64,000 nt of DNA. It comes from Stromatinia cepivora (Eukaryota > Ascomycota > Leotiomycetes > Helotiales > Sclerotiniaceae). The first letter of the stretch is position 1, and the number at the start of each line of letters is the position of its first letter. This document shows positions 10,801 to 22,425 of the stretch, in pieces. The notes beneath the pieces were generated by a model. It was not told the DNA's origin and did not search any database. It worked only from the letters and a program-made list of their open reading frames with translations. The position numbers were made by a program, and so were the translations under genes. The stretch spans positions 1,240,001 through 1,304,000 of the forward strand of contig RCTD01000009.1 in assembly GCA_014898415.1 (NCBI GenBank), read 5' to 3'.

Positions 10801-13560
10801 CATTGCCATCAGAGGATCGGTCTTTGATCTCTCAAGTTTTTCAACACGTCATTACCCATCGATCATACCCCAGAAGAGTCTTCTAAAGTATGCTGGCCTC
10901 GATGCTACCGGCCTATTTCCCATCCAAGTCTCGGCTCTCTGTCAAGGAACGACAGGATCTATTGATCCCTCGGTGCAGCTCGATTACACTTCCACCAATG
11001 TCAGCGGTTCCGCATCTACAGTTAGTAGCACGGATCCTAATGCTGCGTATCACGACTTCCGTGCATTTAAAAACGATAGTCGCCCTGATTGGTTTATAGA
11101 GCAAATGCTCATGCTCAAGGAGTCCGGTTATTATAAGGGTCGTATTGGTTACACGGCAGAATATGTGAAAACTCTTGCTTCGAAATTAAGCTCAATTGCC
11201 ATCATAGATGGCAAGGTCTACGACTTAACTAAGTATGTTTCGGGAGGCCGTAAAGTCATCGTCGCCGAGGGTGACACCGCACCTTCTGGTGTGAGTGTCG
11301 ATTTCATGTCTCCCTTGGTCGTGGACTTGTTTCAGCAAAAATCCGGAAAGGATGTTACGAACTACTGGAAGGCTCTTGCCATCAGTGACGAGATGCGGTC
11401 CAGGATGCAGATTTGTCTCGATAACCTCTTCTATGTTGCAGACGTTGATACCAGAAACTCTGTCAAGTGTCAATTTGCCGAATACTTGATGTTGGGCATT
11501 TCAGGTATTCTCTGCGCCGTTATCCTCTTCAAGTTTTTCGCAGCTCTCCAGTTCGGCGGTAACAACATTCCTGAAAATCTGGATAAGTTTATCATTTGTC
11601 AAGTGCCTGTCTACACAGAAGACGAGGATTCCCTTCGCCGGGCTATCGACTCTATCGCTAGAATGAAGTATGACGACAAACGCAAACTCTTGGTCGTTAT
11701 CTGTGACGGTATGATTATTGGTCAGGGTAACGACAGACCTACCCCACGTATCGTTTTGGACATTCTTGGAGTATCAGATACTGTTGATCCTGAGCCTCTA
11801 AGCTTTGAGTCTTTGGGCGAGGGAATGAAACAACACAACATGGGCAAATGTTATTCTGGTCTTTATGAGGTCCAAGGTCACATCGTTCCTTTCTTGGTTG
11901 TTGTGAAAGTTGGCAAGCCTTCTGAAGTTTCTAAACCAGGAAACAGAGGAAAGCGTGATTCTCAGATGGTCATGATGCGGTTCTTGAACCGTGTGCACTA
12001 CAATGCGCCTATGAGCCCTCTTGAGCTTGAAATGTATCATCAAATCCGCAATATCATTGGTGTCAATCCGACATTCTATGAGTTCATGTTACAAATTGAT
12101 GCCGATACAGTCGTTGCAGCGGACTCCGCCTCTCGTATGGTTTCGGCATTCTTGAACGATACTAAACTGCTCGGTGTGTGTGGAGAAACATCATTGACGA
12201 ACTCCAAATCATCCTTTGTCACCATGATTCAAGTTTATGAGTACTTCATCTCTCACAACCTTTCCAAGGCATTCGAAAGTTTGTTCGGTAGTGTTACTTG
12301 TTTGCCAGGTTGTTTCACAATGTATCGTGTTCGAGCTGCAGAATCCGGAAAGCCTCTATTTGTCAGTCGGGAAGTTGTGGAAAACTATGCCAATATTCGA
12401 GTCGACACGCTTCACATGAAGAACTTGCTCCATCTGGGAGAGGATCGTTATTTGACCACACTACTCATGAAGTATCACGGCAAGTACAAGACCAAATACA
12501 TCAGTAACGCTCACGCTTGGACTATTGCTCCCGATACCTGGGCAGTCTTTCTTTCTCAACGTCGTCGCTGGATTAACTCGACTGTACACAATCTCGCGGA
12601 ACTCATGCCCATGTCCGAACTTTGTGGATTCTGCTGCTTCAGTATGCGTTTCATTGTTATGATCGATTTGGTCTCCACCTTGGTTCAGCCTGTCACTGTT
12701 GCGTATATTGTCTACCTTATTGTCCTCGTTGTACAATCGCCAAGCTTTGTTCCTCTCACGGCTTTCGTTCTACTTGCTGCAATCTATGGTTTGCAAGCAA
12801 TTATTTTCATCGTGCGACGGAAATGGGAAATGATCGGATGGATGATTCTCTACATCCTTGCCATTCCCGTGTACTCCATGTGCCTGCCATTGTATAGTTT
12901 CTGGCATATGGATGATTTCTCGTGGGGTAACACTCGTGTCGTGACTGGAGAGAAGGGTAAGCAGATCGTCATCACAGACGAAGGAGTATTCGATCCTGCT
13001 TCTATTCCGCATAAGAAATGGGAAGACTACCAAGCCGAGCTTTGGGAAGCCCAAACGCAACAAGATGATGATGGACGGTCTGTAGTCTCAGGATATTCCT
13101 ACGGCACCAAGTACCAACCTGGTGTTTCGGAATACGCCATTCCGGCATCTCGACCGGTGTCCCATTACAATGGCTATGGCATTGATTCTAAGAACGGAAA
13201 TCCATACCAATCTCGTTCATTGGCACCATCTGAAATGGGAATGGGTACACCAGGAAACCGCGCTAGTCAATTCAGTGGGAGTCAATATTTTGGTCAACAA
13301 GAAATGGAGATGTCTAATCTGGCGGGGTTGCCAAATGATGACTCTATCTTGCAAGAAATCAGAGATATTCTCAGGACAGCTGATTTGATGACGGTCACGA
13401 AGAAGAGTATCAAGATGGAGTTGGAGAAGAGATTTGGTGTTTCGCTTGATGCTAGAAGAGCTTATATTAATTCTGGTATGTTTACTTTGTCCCTGATTTG
13501 TATTGCTTGATAACTAATTTTTGAATAGCAACTGAAGCACTTCTTTCTGGCCAGCTATGA
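7823..13560 (+). CDS. csmA: Class V chitin synthase with myosin motor-like domain (CsmA type), complete
   Basis: This enzyme makes polarised cell-wall chitin, and its motor-like head ties it to actin at hyphal tips and septa (family knowledge). Three exons, 7823-8118, 8179-13475 and 13529-13560, give 1,874 residues, near the usual CsmA length. The start context is CATCATGG. The motor-like domain (1 to about 790) keeps an intact P-loop GESGSGKT at 100-107 and a switch-II-like DFPGF at 405-409. Membrane segments near 890-950 are followed by a cytochrome-b5-like stretch near 955-1030 and a further membrane segment at about 1200-1225. The catalytic core has IDADT (D1406, D1408), QVYEY 1450-1454, [18 protein letters not shown] near 1519, QRRRW 1559-1563 and WGNTR 1681-1685. 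Residues about 1819-1874 form a DEK_C domain. No frameshift or missing catalytic residue is visible. It is divergent from the class VII gene, and AT-rich repeat DNA begins about 600 bp after its stop. Confidence 0.96.
8119..8178 (+). other. Intron 1 of the class V chitin synthase
   Basis: This is a 60-bp intron with donor GTGAGT, branch-like TGCTAATTG and acceptor GATAG. Splicing joins ENQAIVFL directly to the P-loop GESGSGKT, the order expected in this family. Confidence 0.93.
13476..13528 (+). other. Intron 2 of the class V chitin synthase
   Basis: This is a 53-bp intron with donor GTATGT, branch-like TAACTAAT and acceptor GAATAG. It leaves a final exon of only 32 nt. Splicing gives the DEK_C ending [15 protein letters not shown]; without it the frame ends at 13510 in unrelated residues. 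Confidence 0.9.
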
Positions 13561-14160
13561 GGAAAATGAATGGGGAGATTTATGTTTGAACTGCATGCAT
13601 ATAAAACGGAGTCAATATTTTCATCCTTTGCACGAATTGAATAATTTTCTTGCCACCTTCGAAAGATTTGAGAGTAATCAATGGGTTGTTGGATTTGGAT
13701 TTGAAGCATTGAAGCGATTTGAATTGTATCGTTGGGTGGCAGGGTCGTTGTGAAGAAAGGGAAGGAATTTTAATTGCATTATATTATTGGATTGATTTAG
13801 GCTTGAGAGTTATTTCAAAATGGGCAGAATGGAATGCGATGGGGCGTAATTGGGATTTAGGGACTCTTTTTTCAGAATAAGATTAATACTTTTTAGTCTA
13901 CTACTATCTTGGTTGTGCCCTGCACCCCGCGAATCCCGCGGTGCTGAAGACAACGAAGAGAAGAGCGTATGCGTCGTGAATATGTGAGTAGAAAGAGAAG
14001 AAGAAAAAGATTAAGAGATAGATAATCCTTATTTTGACTTATTTTGACTTATTGCAGGCTTGTGCTGTTTAATATTAATACGGTATATTGCGTGAAGATT
14101 GTAAAAGTTATCCTACTCTCATCCCACAAATTACACCACCCAAAGAACGAATTATATCAA
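13561..14160 (+). other. 3' flank of the class V gene and transition to AT-rich DNA
   Basis: No gene is seen. The segment probably holds the 3' UTR and poly(A) site. It contains an imperfect GC hairpin at 13922-13944 (CGCG-AATCC-CGCG core) and a direct duplication of TTATTTTGACT near 14031-14053. Composition changes sharply to nearly pure A/T after about 14,160. Confidence 0.6.
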
Positions 14161-14977
14161 TAATATTTATCGTATAATCTGTATCGCTTTTGTTTATTTT
14201 ATATATATTATAATTGTTTTTTATGATAAAAAAATTAATATTTTTATTATATTTATTTCTATTGTATATATAACTAGCTCTATTTAAAAAAAGAAAGATA
14301 CTTAGATAACCCTTGTAATCTCGCTTATATTTCCTATTCTATCTGAAATTTCCTATTTCGGCTAGAAGAACTTTGAGAATCGGAAAACTAAAGTATAATA
14401 TATATTATATAATCTAGAGTAAGATAAGATAATATATTATATTTAATAATAATAAACGATTTCAAATTTTATATTCTTATATCTTATAATATTATATTCA
14501 AAATTATAAGTTTTAAAAGAACCTCTTTTTTATAATATTTTAATTATATATTTATTAGAAATCTTATAATCTTTAAATGAAATAATTAAATTTCGAATTA
14601 TAATAATTTTCTTTTAGATTTTAACTGAAAAATACTCGATTTTGTTATTATTGAATTGATATTAATAATTGATTATTCATCAGAAATGAATAATTTATTT
14701 ATATATAAAATAAATCTATAATTTTATTATATTTTATAAATATTATATTATAAATTAAGATCTCTTTTCAATTCTTTATTTTGATATTCTCTTATAAAAG
14801 CAAATTTTATAAATAAGAAAAAATATTCAAATTATCATTATTAAAGTATTTCGAAATGATTTTATATTATATCAAAAAGAAATCTATATTATATAATTTT
14901 TTTATAAATTTAAATAAAATAATTGTATTTAAAAGATTTTATAATTTATATAATATTATAAAAAGAATTTCAAATTA

Positions 14978-15035
14978 AATTAAATATATTCATTATTTTA
15001 AAAAAAAATTAAATATATTCATTATTTTAAAAAAA
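14978..15035. repeat. 29-bp direct tandem duplication
   Basis: The word starting AATTAAATATATTCATTA occurs at 14978 and again at 15007, followed by A-runs. Probably replication slippage. Confidence 0.7.
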
Positions 15036-15058
15036 AAAAAATATAAATAAAAATTAAA

Positions 15059-15081
15059 TAGTAGTAGTAGTAGTAGTAGTA
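15059..15081. repeat. (TAG)n microsatellite
   Basis: About seven perfect TAG units, decaying into TAA units. Confidence 0.8.
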
Positions 15082-15159
15082 ATAATAGTATTGATCTGTA
15101 TCTTATAGATATAAGTTTAGATTTTATATTTTAGAATCTTTCAAAGGATATACAAATCT

Positions 15160-15385
15160 CATTTAGCTTATACAAAAATCTCAAATTGATGATATCTTTA
15201 TATTTTTGATTTTAAACAATTATAAAAACATTTTCTTTTATTTTCTTTATTATTTTAATTTGTTATATTTATAAATATAAGATTAAATAACCAAAATCCA
15301 TCTCAAATTATTCTTTTGAATTTCAAAATAATATATTTATAAAACCTTAAAAATCACAATTATTAATAAATTTTCAATATATTAC
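15160..15385 (+). repeat. Dispersed repeat X, copy 1 (left part), interrupted by the gypsy element
   Basis: Begins CTTATACAAAAATCTCAAAT and aligns along its length with 40,440-40,545 and 51,226-51,440, with mainly transition differences. It stops exactly at the gypsy 5' LTR (15,386). The missing right part of the same repeat appears after the gypsy 3' LTR at about 29,247. The identity of X is unknown; no coding signature is seen. Confidence 0.65.
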
Positions 15386-15668
15386 TGTTACGAATCGCGA
15401 ACCACAGGAGGCTAATCACGTGATACCTCTTATCTCCCATGACAATTGGTGAGCTGATTGTCTGTGTATATATATTACGATTCATACGATTTAATATGAT
15501 AAAATGATGATCCTAATAATACATATATATAGTTCTATAATCCACAAATAAAGTATTTGTGTATATATATTTAATTGTTCTTTACGAATTATAATTCTTC
15601 AATTGTAGATTCCAAGGAATATAATTGATCTTGTTTATTCAGTTTTATTATAGTTTTTATATATTATA
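15386..15668 (+). repeat. 5' LTR of the plus-strand gypsy element
   Basis: Starts TGTTACGAATCGCGAACCAC and ends GTTTTTATATATTATA, the RIP-converted form of the GGCTTTTGTGCGTCACA end seen at 57,242. It aligns with 29,018-29,247 and with the minus-strand LTRs (57,242-57,432; 63,909-64,000). It is the least mutated copy of the LTR start. Confidence 0.88.
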
Positions 15669-15839
15669 TTATCTATAATTTATTATAAGCATCTGGCTAT
15701 TTGATAATCTCTCAAATAATATATCATTTTAATAATACTTTTTTAGATAAATCTTTATAAATATTTTATTCAAAAGAAAAAGATCTATTTCAATTTAGTT
15801 AATGAAGATATAAATCCTTTTAGAAGTATATTATCATTT

Positions 15840-16751
15840 TTATAATATAACGAACTCTATTTCCTGTATATCCTGAATTTTCGAAAATTTATTCTAAAGA
15901 ATTCTTTTTTTCTTTTCAATTATTTCAATAATCCTTTGAAGAGAATATAGATATAGGTTTTGATAATATTATTATTGGAAAAAAAAAGATTGATAAAAAG
16001 AAGATTTTAATATATAAAATCGATATTTTTAATAATTCAATTACTTTTTTTGATTTATCATTATAATTATAAGATCTTTATATAATAATTATAAATTTGA
16101 AAAAAGAGAATCGATAATTGAAAGTTATAATGACGATAAGTTTTATAATAATATAATCTTTTTTTGAATTCCAAATAATATTAATACAAATATTCAAATC
16201 AATAATAATATTTAGGATTTCTTTTATTTTCTTAATTAAAGATTAAGGATCTTTATTTAAGTAAATCTAAAGATCCCAAGATTAGAAAAAGAAAATTTCG
16301 ATTAAATGATTTGATTATCTAGGGTTTTTTGATAGTTCTTTTTCTTTTTTAGGAAATGATAATTTATATAATAATCAGGGATCCTTTTATTCAAGAAATC
16401 AATTTAATTAATTAAAATTGTATTTTTGTATTAATTATAATTTATATTGAAATATATGTATATTAAAATCTATAAATGTTATTATTAAATTTAATAATGA
16501 TATTGAATCTAAAATTAATTTATAGTAATTATTGATTATAAAACAATTCGAATTATATATTATATTATTTAAAAATAAAATACAATATTATATATATATA
16601 ATCGATCGAATAGAATTAAAAGTATAAATATATTATTATATTTTTTATATATGAATACTTTGATTTATTGTATTCGAATTGATCGAATAGTTTGCAACGA
16701 TTTATTGAAATTCGATTGAAATTAATAATATTCGTTTTTAATATAAGATAT
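15840..16751 (+). pseudogene. gypsy gag remnant, 5' part
   Basis: No open frame survives. The stretch aligns with the minus-strand copy (about 62,840-63,720 reversed), where a gag-like N-terminus reads GLDNVIIGRKKIGKEK. The assignment to gag rests on position between LTR and protease. It is cut at 16,751 by the copia insertion and continues at 23,609. Confidence 0.55.
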
Positions 16752-16936
16752 TGTTGGAACACATGACTGACGAAACACGTGACACCATCACGTGTTTCCC
16801 CCATATCGTAAATGGGATAGCAGCGTCTATATAGATTAATAGAATTCCGTTATATAAAGGGATTAGATAGAATAATAGAACTATCTTTACCCTATATATA
16901 CTTTATATATATACTCCTTACAAAGTCTGTCCAATA
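16752..16936 (+). repeat. 5' LTR of the copia element
   Basis: 185 bp, from TGTTGGAACACATGACTGAC to GTCTGTCCAATA. It aligns without gaps to 23,424-23,608, and nearly all differences are C/T or G/A. It retains CACGTG words that are CATATA in the other LTR, a clear RIP pattern. Confidence 0.92.
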
Positions 16937-17280
16937 CTAATTAATGATTGATAAGATTCAATTATAGAATGATAAAATCAAACCCAATAAGAAAAGATAT
17001 TTTTTGAAAAGATAAATAAGATTGTATTAGACTAAGTTTATATATGACCTATATAGAAGAATTAGAATATTATATTCTCCATACTATTTTCTTCGAAATA
17101 TATATTAAAAAGGGATCTTTGACTATAATTGATTTCTTTAGAATAATTTGATTTTATATTGATTCTATTTATATCCATTATATTCTTGTATATACTATAC
17201 GATAAATCTATTCGATATAATATAATATCGAATTATAATATTCAATATGATTTTTCTAATCCCTGAATCATTTCTATATG

Positions 17281-18700
17281 AAATGGACACTGAATTTTGA
17301 AGGAAACAATTGAATCCAAATTCAGAATTTACTGAATCCCAAATGAATGCTGATATAATTATATGGTTCGTTAATTCACAATTCAGAAGGTATAAAGAGC
17401 AAAGACTATAGAAAGAATTTCAAGAATGATATAAAGGTTGGACAAATGCTATATTCAAAATCGTATATCGCGAAGCTCTCAAATTCGTATAAATTCAATT
17501 CATTCTGTATGGTTTTCAGATTCAATAAACAAAAGAGAATAATAATTATGCAAAAGTATTTGCTGAATTCATTTCGAAAGATAAATCAGATGAATGTACG
17601 AAAGAAATTCAAGAAGAAATAAATCGATTGAAAGAAGAATATATAGATATATACGAAATCATTGTATCAAAGAAATTAATCAAAATTCAAGCTTCATTTA
17701 TACTAAAGCTTTCTGAGCAAATATAATAAGATAAACAATAACAACGAAATCAAAACCAATTCCCTTTTGATCTTATAATACTAAATCATATAATAAAACA
17801 GAATACATTTTATATAATATATAAACAAAACCTTCTCCCAGATCTTATAAAAGTATATAATAATAATGAATTCAAATATAACAATAAGGAATATGATTTT
17901 CTGAATAAGAAACTGCAGATATTCTACAAACTTTATAATAAAATCGGAATTCACCCAAATAAATACAAAACAGCATTTTCGATAATACTTTAAGGCTTTA
18001 TATTATTATTTTATTTCAATAAAATTAATAATAGAAAATTGAAATTCGAAGAAATGATTATACTTACAAAAATATATTTTGAAATAGAAAAAAGATACCA
18101 GAAATATCTCATCGAATAACGTAATACGATATTTCCATAGATCATACAAAAGCATTCTGACAAATCATTTTCGGAACAATTAGAAAAGCTTTTCGATACA
18201 CTTTATACATTATAATATAGATTGGTAGATTCATATCAATCAGAATTGATATTAAAAGATCAGATTATAAATGTTTATTATAATGTCCCTGAATATAATT
18301 TTGTTTTGTTATATCCTATTACAATATATAAAAATCTTTATACTGATCTTCGAAATGTTATTAATCAAATTAAAAGAATATGATCAATGAATATCTATAT
18401 TGTAGATTCGATGATTAATAATCTATTAGACATAGAAATATACTGAATGAATCATATATATAATAATCAAGGTTCATACAGAAATCAAGGATAATATAAA
18501 GTTCGATCAAAAGGTAGATTCATTTCCTCTCGTTTATATTCATCAGCAAATTCATCAAAAAGACTTTAATACTTTCAAATACTATTATATATATCAATTC
18601 AGAAATGCTTTATATACAAATAACCAAAATGCTAATCAATAAATTATATGAAAAAGAAACAGAAAACGAAATTCAATCAATATATAATAGAATAAAAAAT
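17281..18700 (+). pseudogene. copia gag remnant with zinc-knuckle region
   Basis: Begins with a broken MDTEF-like frame. Around 18,270-18,380 it reads YNVPEYNFVLLYPITIYKNL, like the gag of fungal copia elements. An arginine/serine/glycine-rich stretch (about 18,470-18,560) is followed by a zinc-knuckle remnant near 18,600 (KCFIYK*PKC*SINY, with two Cys/His positions altered by transitions). Many in-frame stops. Confidence 0.7.
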
Positions 18701-19029
18701 GAATAAAGAAATATTCAAATAATATTTTTTGAAATATAAAGATGTATTCGAATTATAATACGAAAAGAACGAAATATCAAAAGAAAACGATATTTTTGAA
18801 TATCCTTAAACTGAATTTTCAAACAATCAAATAATTCAATTCGAGATATATTTCATTGAAATAGATTCTGTTAATGAAGTATATATTGCAGAATTATTAA
18901 AGAGATAATTATTGATATATATACCTACAAAATAATCAATTCAATCAATCGTATGAAAAGTACAAAAAAAGCGATAACCCAAATGAAATTTTTCAATTTC
19001 AAAATCGATATTCAGCAAATATATTTCAA

Positions 19030-19330
19030 AGTATCATTCCAGATATAGATATATCAGGAATATCAATAGTAAGGGAATTTCAAGTACAAATATTAGAAAA
19101 AGAAAAAAGCATCTTATATACAAAAGATACTGAATATAATATCAAATTCGGAAAAGGAATTGTACAATTACAAAAAGATATCATTATCCAAATATCAATT
19201 GGAATCATCATATTTTTCATTATACCAACAAACATTTTATTTCTTATATATATATATAGGATATAAATCGCTTATATATTATATTCGATAATATATCAAA
19301 TATATTAAAACAAGGTGATAAGATTATTTC
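19030..19330 (+). pseudogene. copia aspartic protease remnant
   Basis: Reads IIPDIDISGISIVREFQ, where the expected catalytic DTG has become DID by G-to-A and C-to-T changes. The following YNIKFGKGIVQLQKDIIIQ and FFIIPTNILFL match the protease region of fungal copia polyproteins. The fragment is short, but position and motif agree. Confidence 0.72.
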
Positions 19331-19369
19331 TATTATACAAAAATGAAGATATTTTTTTATATTTTTCAA

Positions 19370-20520
19370 TTAAATAAAAGAGATAGTGATATACTATTAT
19401 TTGATAGAAATTGAACTTCAACAAATACATTGAAGATTCAGATATCCCTTTATACAAAAACTCATCAATATATTCAATTATATAGGGTATATAGATATTG
19501 ATTCTCAAATGATCGAGAAATTCAATAAAATATACAAACATTGTTAGCTTCATATAAAATCCCTAGGATATTTCAAATTTATAATAAAAGATGATATCGA
19601 ATTCAATTATTCAATCATTCTGGATATATTCTATATTAAAGGAAAACCTATTCTTTATATCATCGATAAAGCTATTGTATATAATATTGCTATATTTGTA
19701 TAAGATATAAGTACAAAAACAATTTGGAATATAATTCGGAAATACTGAATTGATATATACCTTGGCCCATTAGATCATATATTTTACAATATAAGTACAA
19801 ATTTTATATCGACCGAATTTCAATAAAAGGCAAAAGCTCTTCAAATCGACATTCACGAAATCTCTGTAGAAGCTCATAATGCAATTGATAAAGTCAAAAG
19901 ATTTCATGCATCTATACAATGATCGTACAAAATATTCAAGGAAGAATTAAAAGACGAAAATCTCGAAAAAGAAGCTATTTTATAGATAATAATTAAAACA
20001 ATGAATGATATTGTAGGATTAAATGGCCTTATCCCAATTCTTTTTGTATATAAAGTATATCCCCGAATGATTTTGTATGATCTACCTTCTCAATCGATTA
20101 TAAAACGAACATAAGTATACCGACAAACAATAAAAGAAATTCAAGAAATTCAAGCAAAGTATACAATACAAAATTCATTTGATATTAGAAATGGCCCAGA
20201 TATATATAAGACATTAAAACTACCTCTGAATTCATTAATACAAATATGGAAAAAAAAGAAAAAATGGACGGAATCCTACAAATTAATTGTAATTACAAAT
20301 TAAAACTATATAATCGATCTCCCTTATAATCCTATAGAATTTTGTACAACAATCATCAAACCATTTTATAAGGATATATACGAAAAACCATTCCCAATAG
20401 AAAATTCATTCCCGATAATCCTCCCAAACATAGAAAATCCATTACTTCTGGAGAACCCATTATTCCCGGTAACCCCTCCTATTCCTTTAGATCAAGGTTA
20501 AAAGATAAACAAATCTGAAA
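19370..20520 (+). pseudogene. copia integrase remnant
   Basis: A GAG-pre-integrase zinc-binding remnant (about 19,390-19,550) precedes a core reading LDILYIKGKPILYIIDKA, then IWNTIRKCW-like and TYLGP-like words, VEAHNAI, and MNDIVGLNGLIPILFVYKVYP. The C-terminal part reads RNGPDIYKTLKLPLNSLIQIW. These match the integrase of ascomycete copia elements. The frame shifts and stops repeatedly. Confidence 0.82.
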
Positions 20521-20679
20521 AGAAATATATATGATTTAGTATCAAAAAAGAAAGAATAATCAATTCTATACTTCATATATTAATACAAATTGAAATCCCC
20601 AAAATATCATTTTCATAAAAGATATAAAAAATAAATAATGAATACAATCAACTAATTATTGCAATTCAAAATAATCAAA

Positions 20680-21500
20680 ATTTATCAGAAATATTTATTA
20701 CAAAGAAGAAATAAAAAGTATTGGATCTTATAATTGATCTTTGTACAAAAGGGATCATTATAATTGAAGGACAATTATTTGAAGTTTTGTAAACATAAAA
20801 GATCGATAATTTAATTGCAAAAAATATTTTTGAATTCGTTAAATACAATTTTTTTGTATATACCGGAAGATTATTCAATTTATGTTTTGTAAATGAAGTT
20901 AAGGGATATACAATAAATTCTTTATACAAAAAGTTATATTTAGTTATTCAAGTATATAATAATTCTGGAAAAGAAACAATATTGATACAAGCATCTACAA
21001 TCCAAAGATTAAGCTAAAGAATCATTATAGTTCTAACTCCAATATTAGAGTTAATGAATATCAAACTTATAATACAAGATATTATACAGATATATATATA
21101 ATCAAAAACATTTCTGAATTGTATTATATTAGCAAATTTACTAAAAGAATTTCAAGGTAAATATGCAAAAAATATAATTATAATAATCAAAAAGCTATTA
21201 TACAATATCATAAAAACAAGAATATATTAATAGACAATTTATTGGAAATATTATTAAGAAAGATTGAATATAATTATATCGTTATATAACCCCTATTTGC
21301 TAATTTCGGATTCAAAGAATGTACAATTCGGAATTATAGGAATACAAATAGATAATACTTTTATTCTTGTAGATAAGTAATTCTTAAAGTTAGAAAACAA
21401 AAAATTGATTGATATAAATATCAAAGCTAAATTAGGAGAATATTTTATAAATAATACCCCATTAATATTCAATGGATATATAATATGATATACAGAAAAC
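20680..21500 (+). pseudogene. copia reverse transcriptase remnant
   Basis: Reads FVNEVKGYTINSLYKK, then LVIQVYNNSGKETILIQAST and IQRLS, followed by ELMNIKLIIQDIIQIYIQSK-like residues, the RVT_2 signature region of copia polymerases. The later IGIQIDNTFILVDK corresponds to the family's GVVGLQTDDTFILAD block, where the catalytic DD has become DN. Confidence 0.82.
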
Positions 21501-21830
21501 GATTTTATATTTATACAAAAAGGCTAAAAAAAGAAAATCAGAAAGATTAACAATTCAGAGTAATATTGAGAACAAAAAGCTAAAAAGGTATATATTATTA
21601 TAATTTGTTAATTAAAAATATTGTACAATCTATTAATCATTATACAATACTAAGATTCATCAAACGAAAATATCAAATTACTCAATAAAAGATTAAATTG
21701 ATAAATGAAAAACCTTAATTGAAATCTTCGCTTTATTCCTTTTAAAAAAGATTATATAAAGTTATTCGTTTTTGTTAATAAATCCTTTATTAATAATAAG
21801 GATTTGAATAGTTAAATAGAATTCATTATT

Positions 21831-22290
21831 TTGTTTGCGAATAAAAATATATCAAATGAAAACATTTTCGAAATAAAAGGCAATATTATTTATTATAATA
21901 ATATGAAAAGCAAAAAAATTATATATAGTATATTAGTATCCGAAATATATAAAATAATAATAGAAATAGATATCGGTTTTGTAATACAATCTATTTTACA
22001 AATTATTACTTTATAATTTAATATCCCTGATATCCTAATTGTTGTATATATTGATTTATATTCGTTATACGAATGCTTTATTAAATTAGATATAACAAAA
22101 GAGAAAAGATTGATAATTGATATTATAGTATTTCGATAATCATATAAACGAAAAGAATTAACAAAAATGAAATGGATTAATGGATTTGATAATATTGCTG
22201 ATACAATAACAAAAGCTAATCTTAATAATAATTTAGAAAAGTTTATTAATATAAATATTTTCGAAATATATATAAAAGAATAGGTAAAAC
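21831..22290 (+). pseudogene. copia RNase H remnant
   Basis: Reads FANKNISNENIFEIKGNIIY, then KSKKIIYSILVSEIYKI and DIGFVIQSILQII, followed by YIDLYSLYECFIKLDITKEK and MKWINGFDNIADTITKANLN. These are the successive RNase H blocks of ascomycete Ty1/copia elements, in order. It is the best preserved part of the element; one stretch stays open for 61 codons. Confidence 0.85.
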
Positions 22291-22299
22291 AAGAAATTT

Positions 22300-22385
22300 G
22301 TACAAAAACCGATTAAACCTTTGTATAAATCAAAATTGATATAAGGATATAATATTAATTATTTTTATATTTCATATTTTATTTT

Positions 22386-22425
<40 letters not shown>

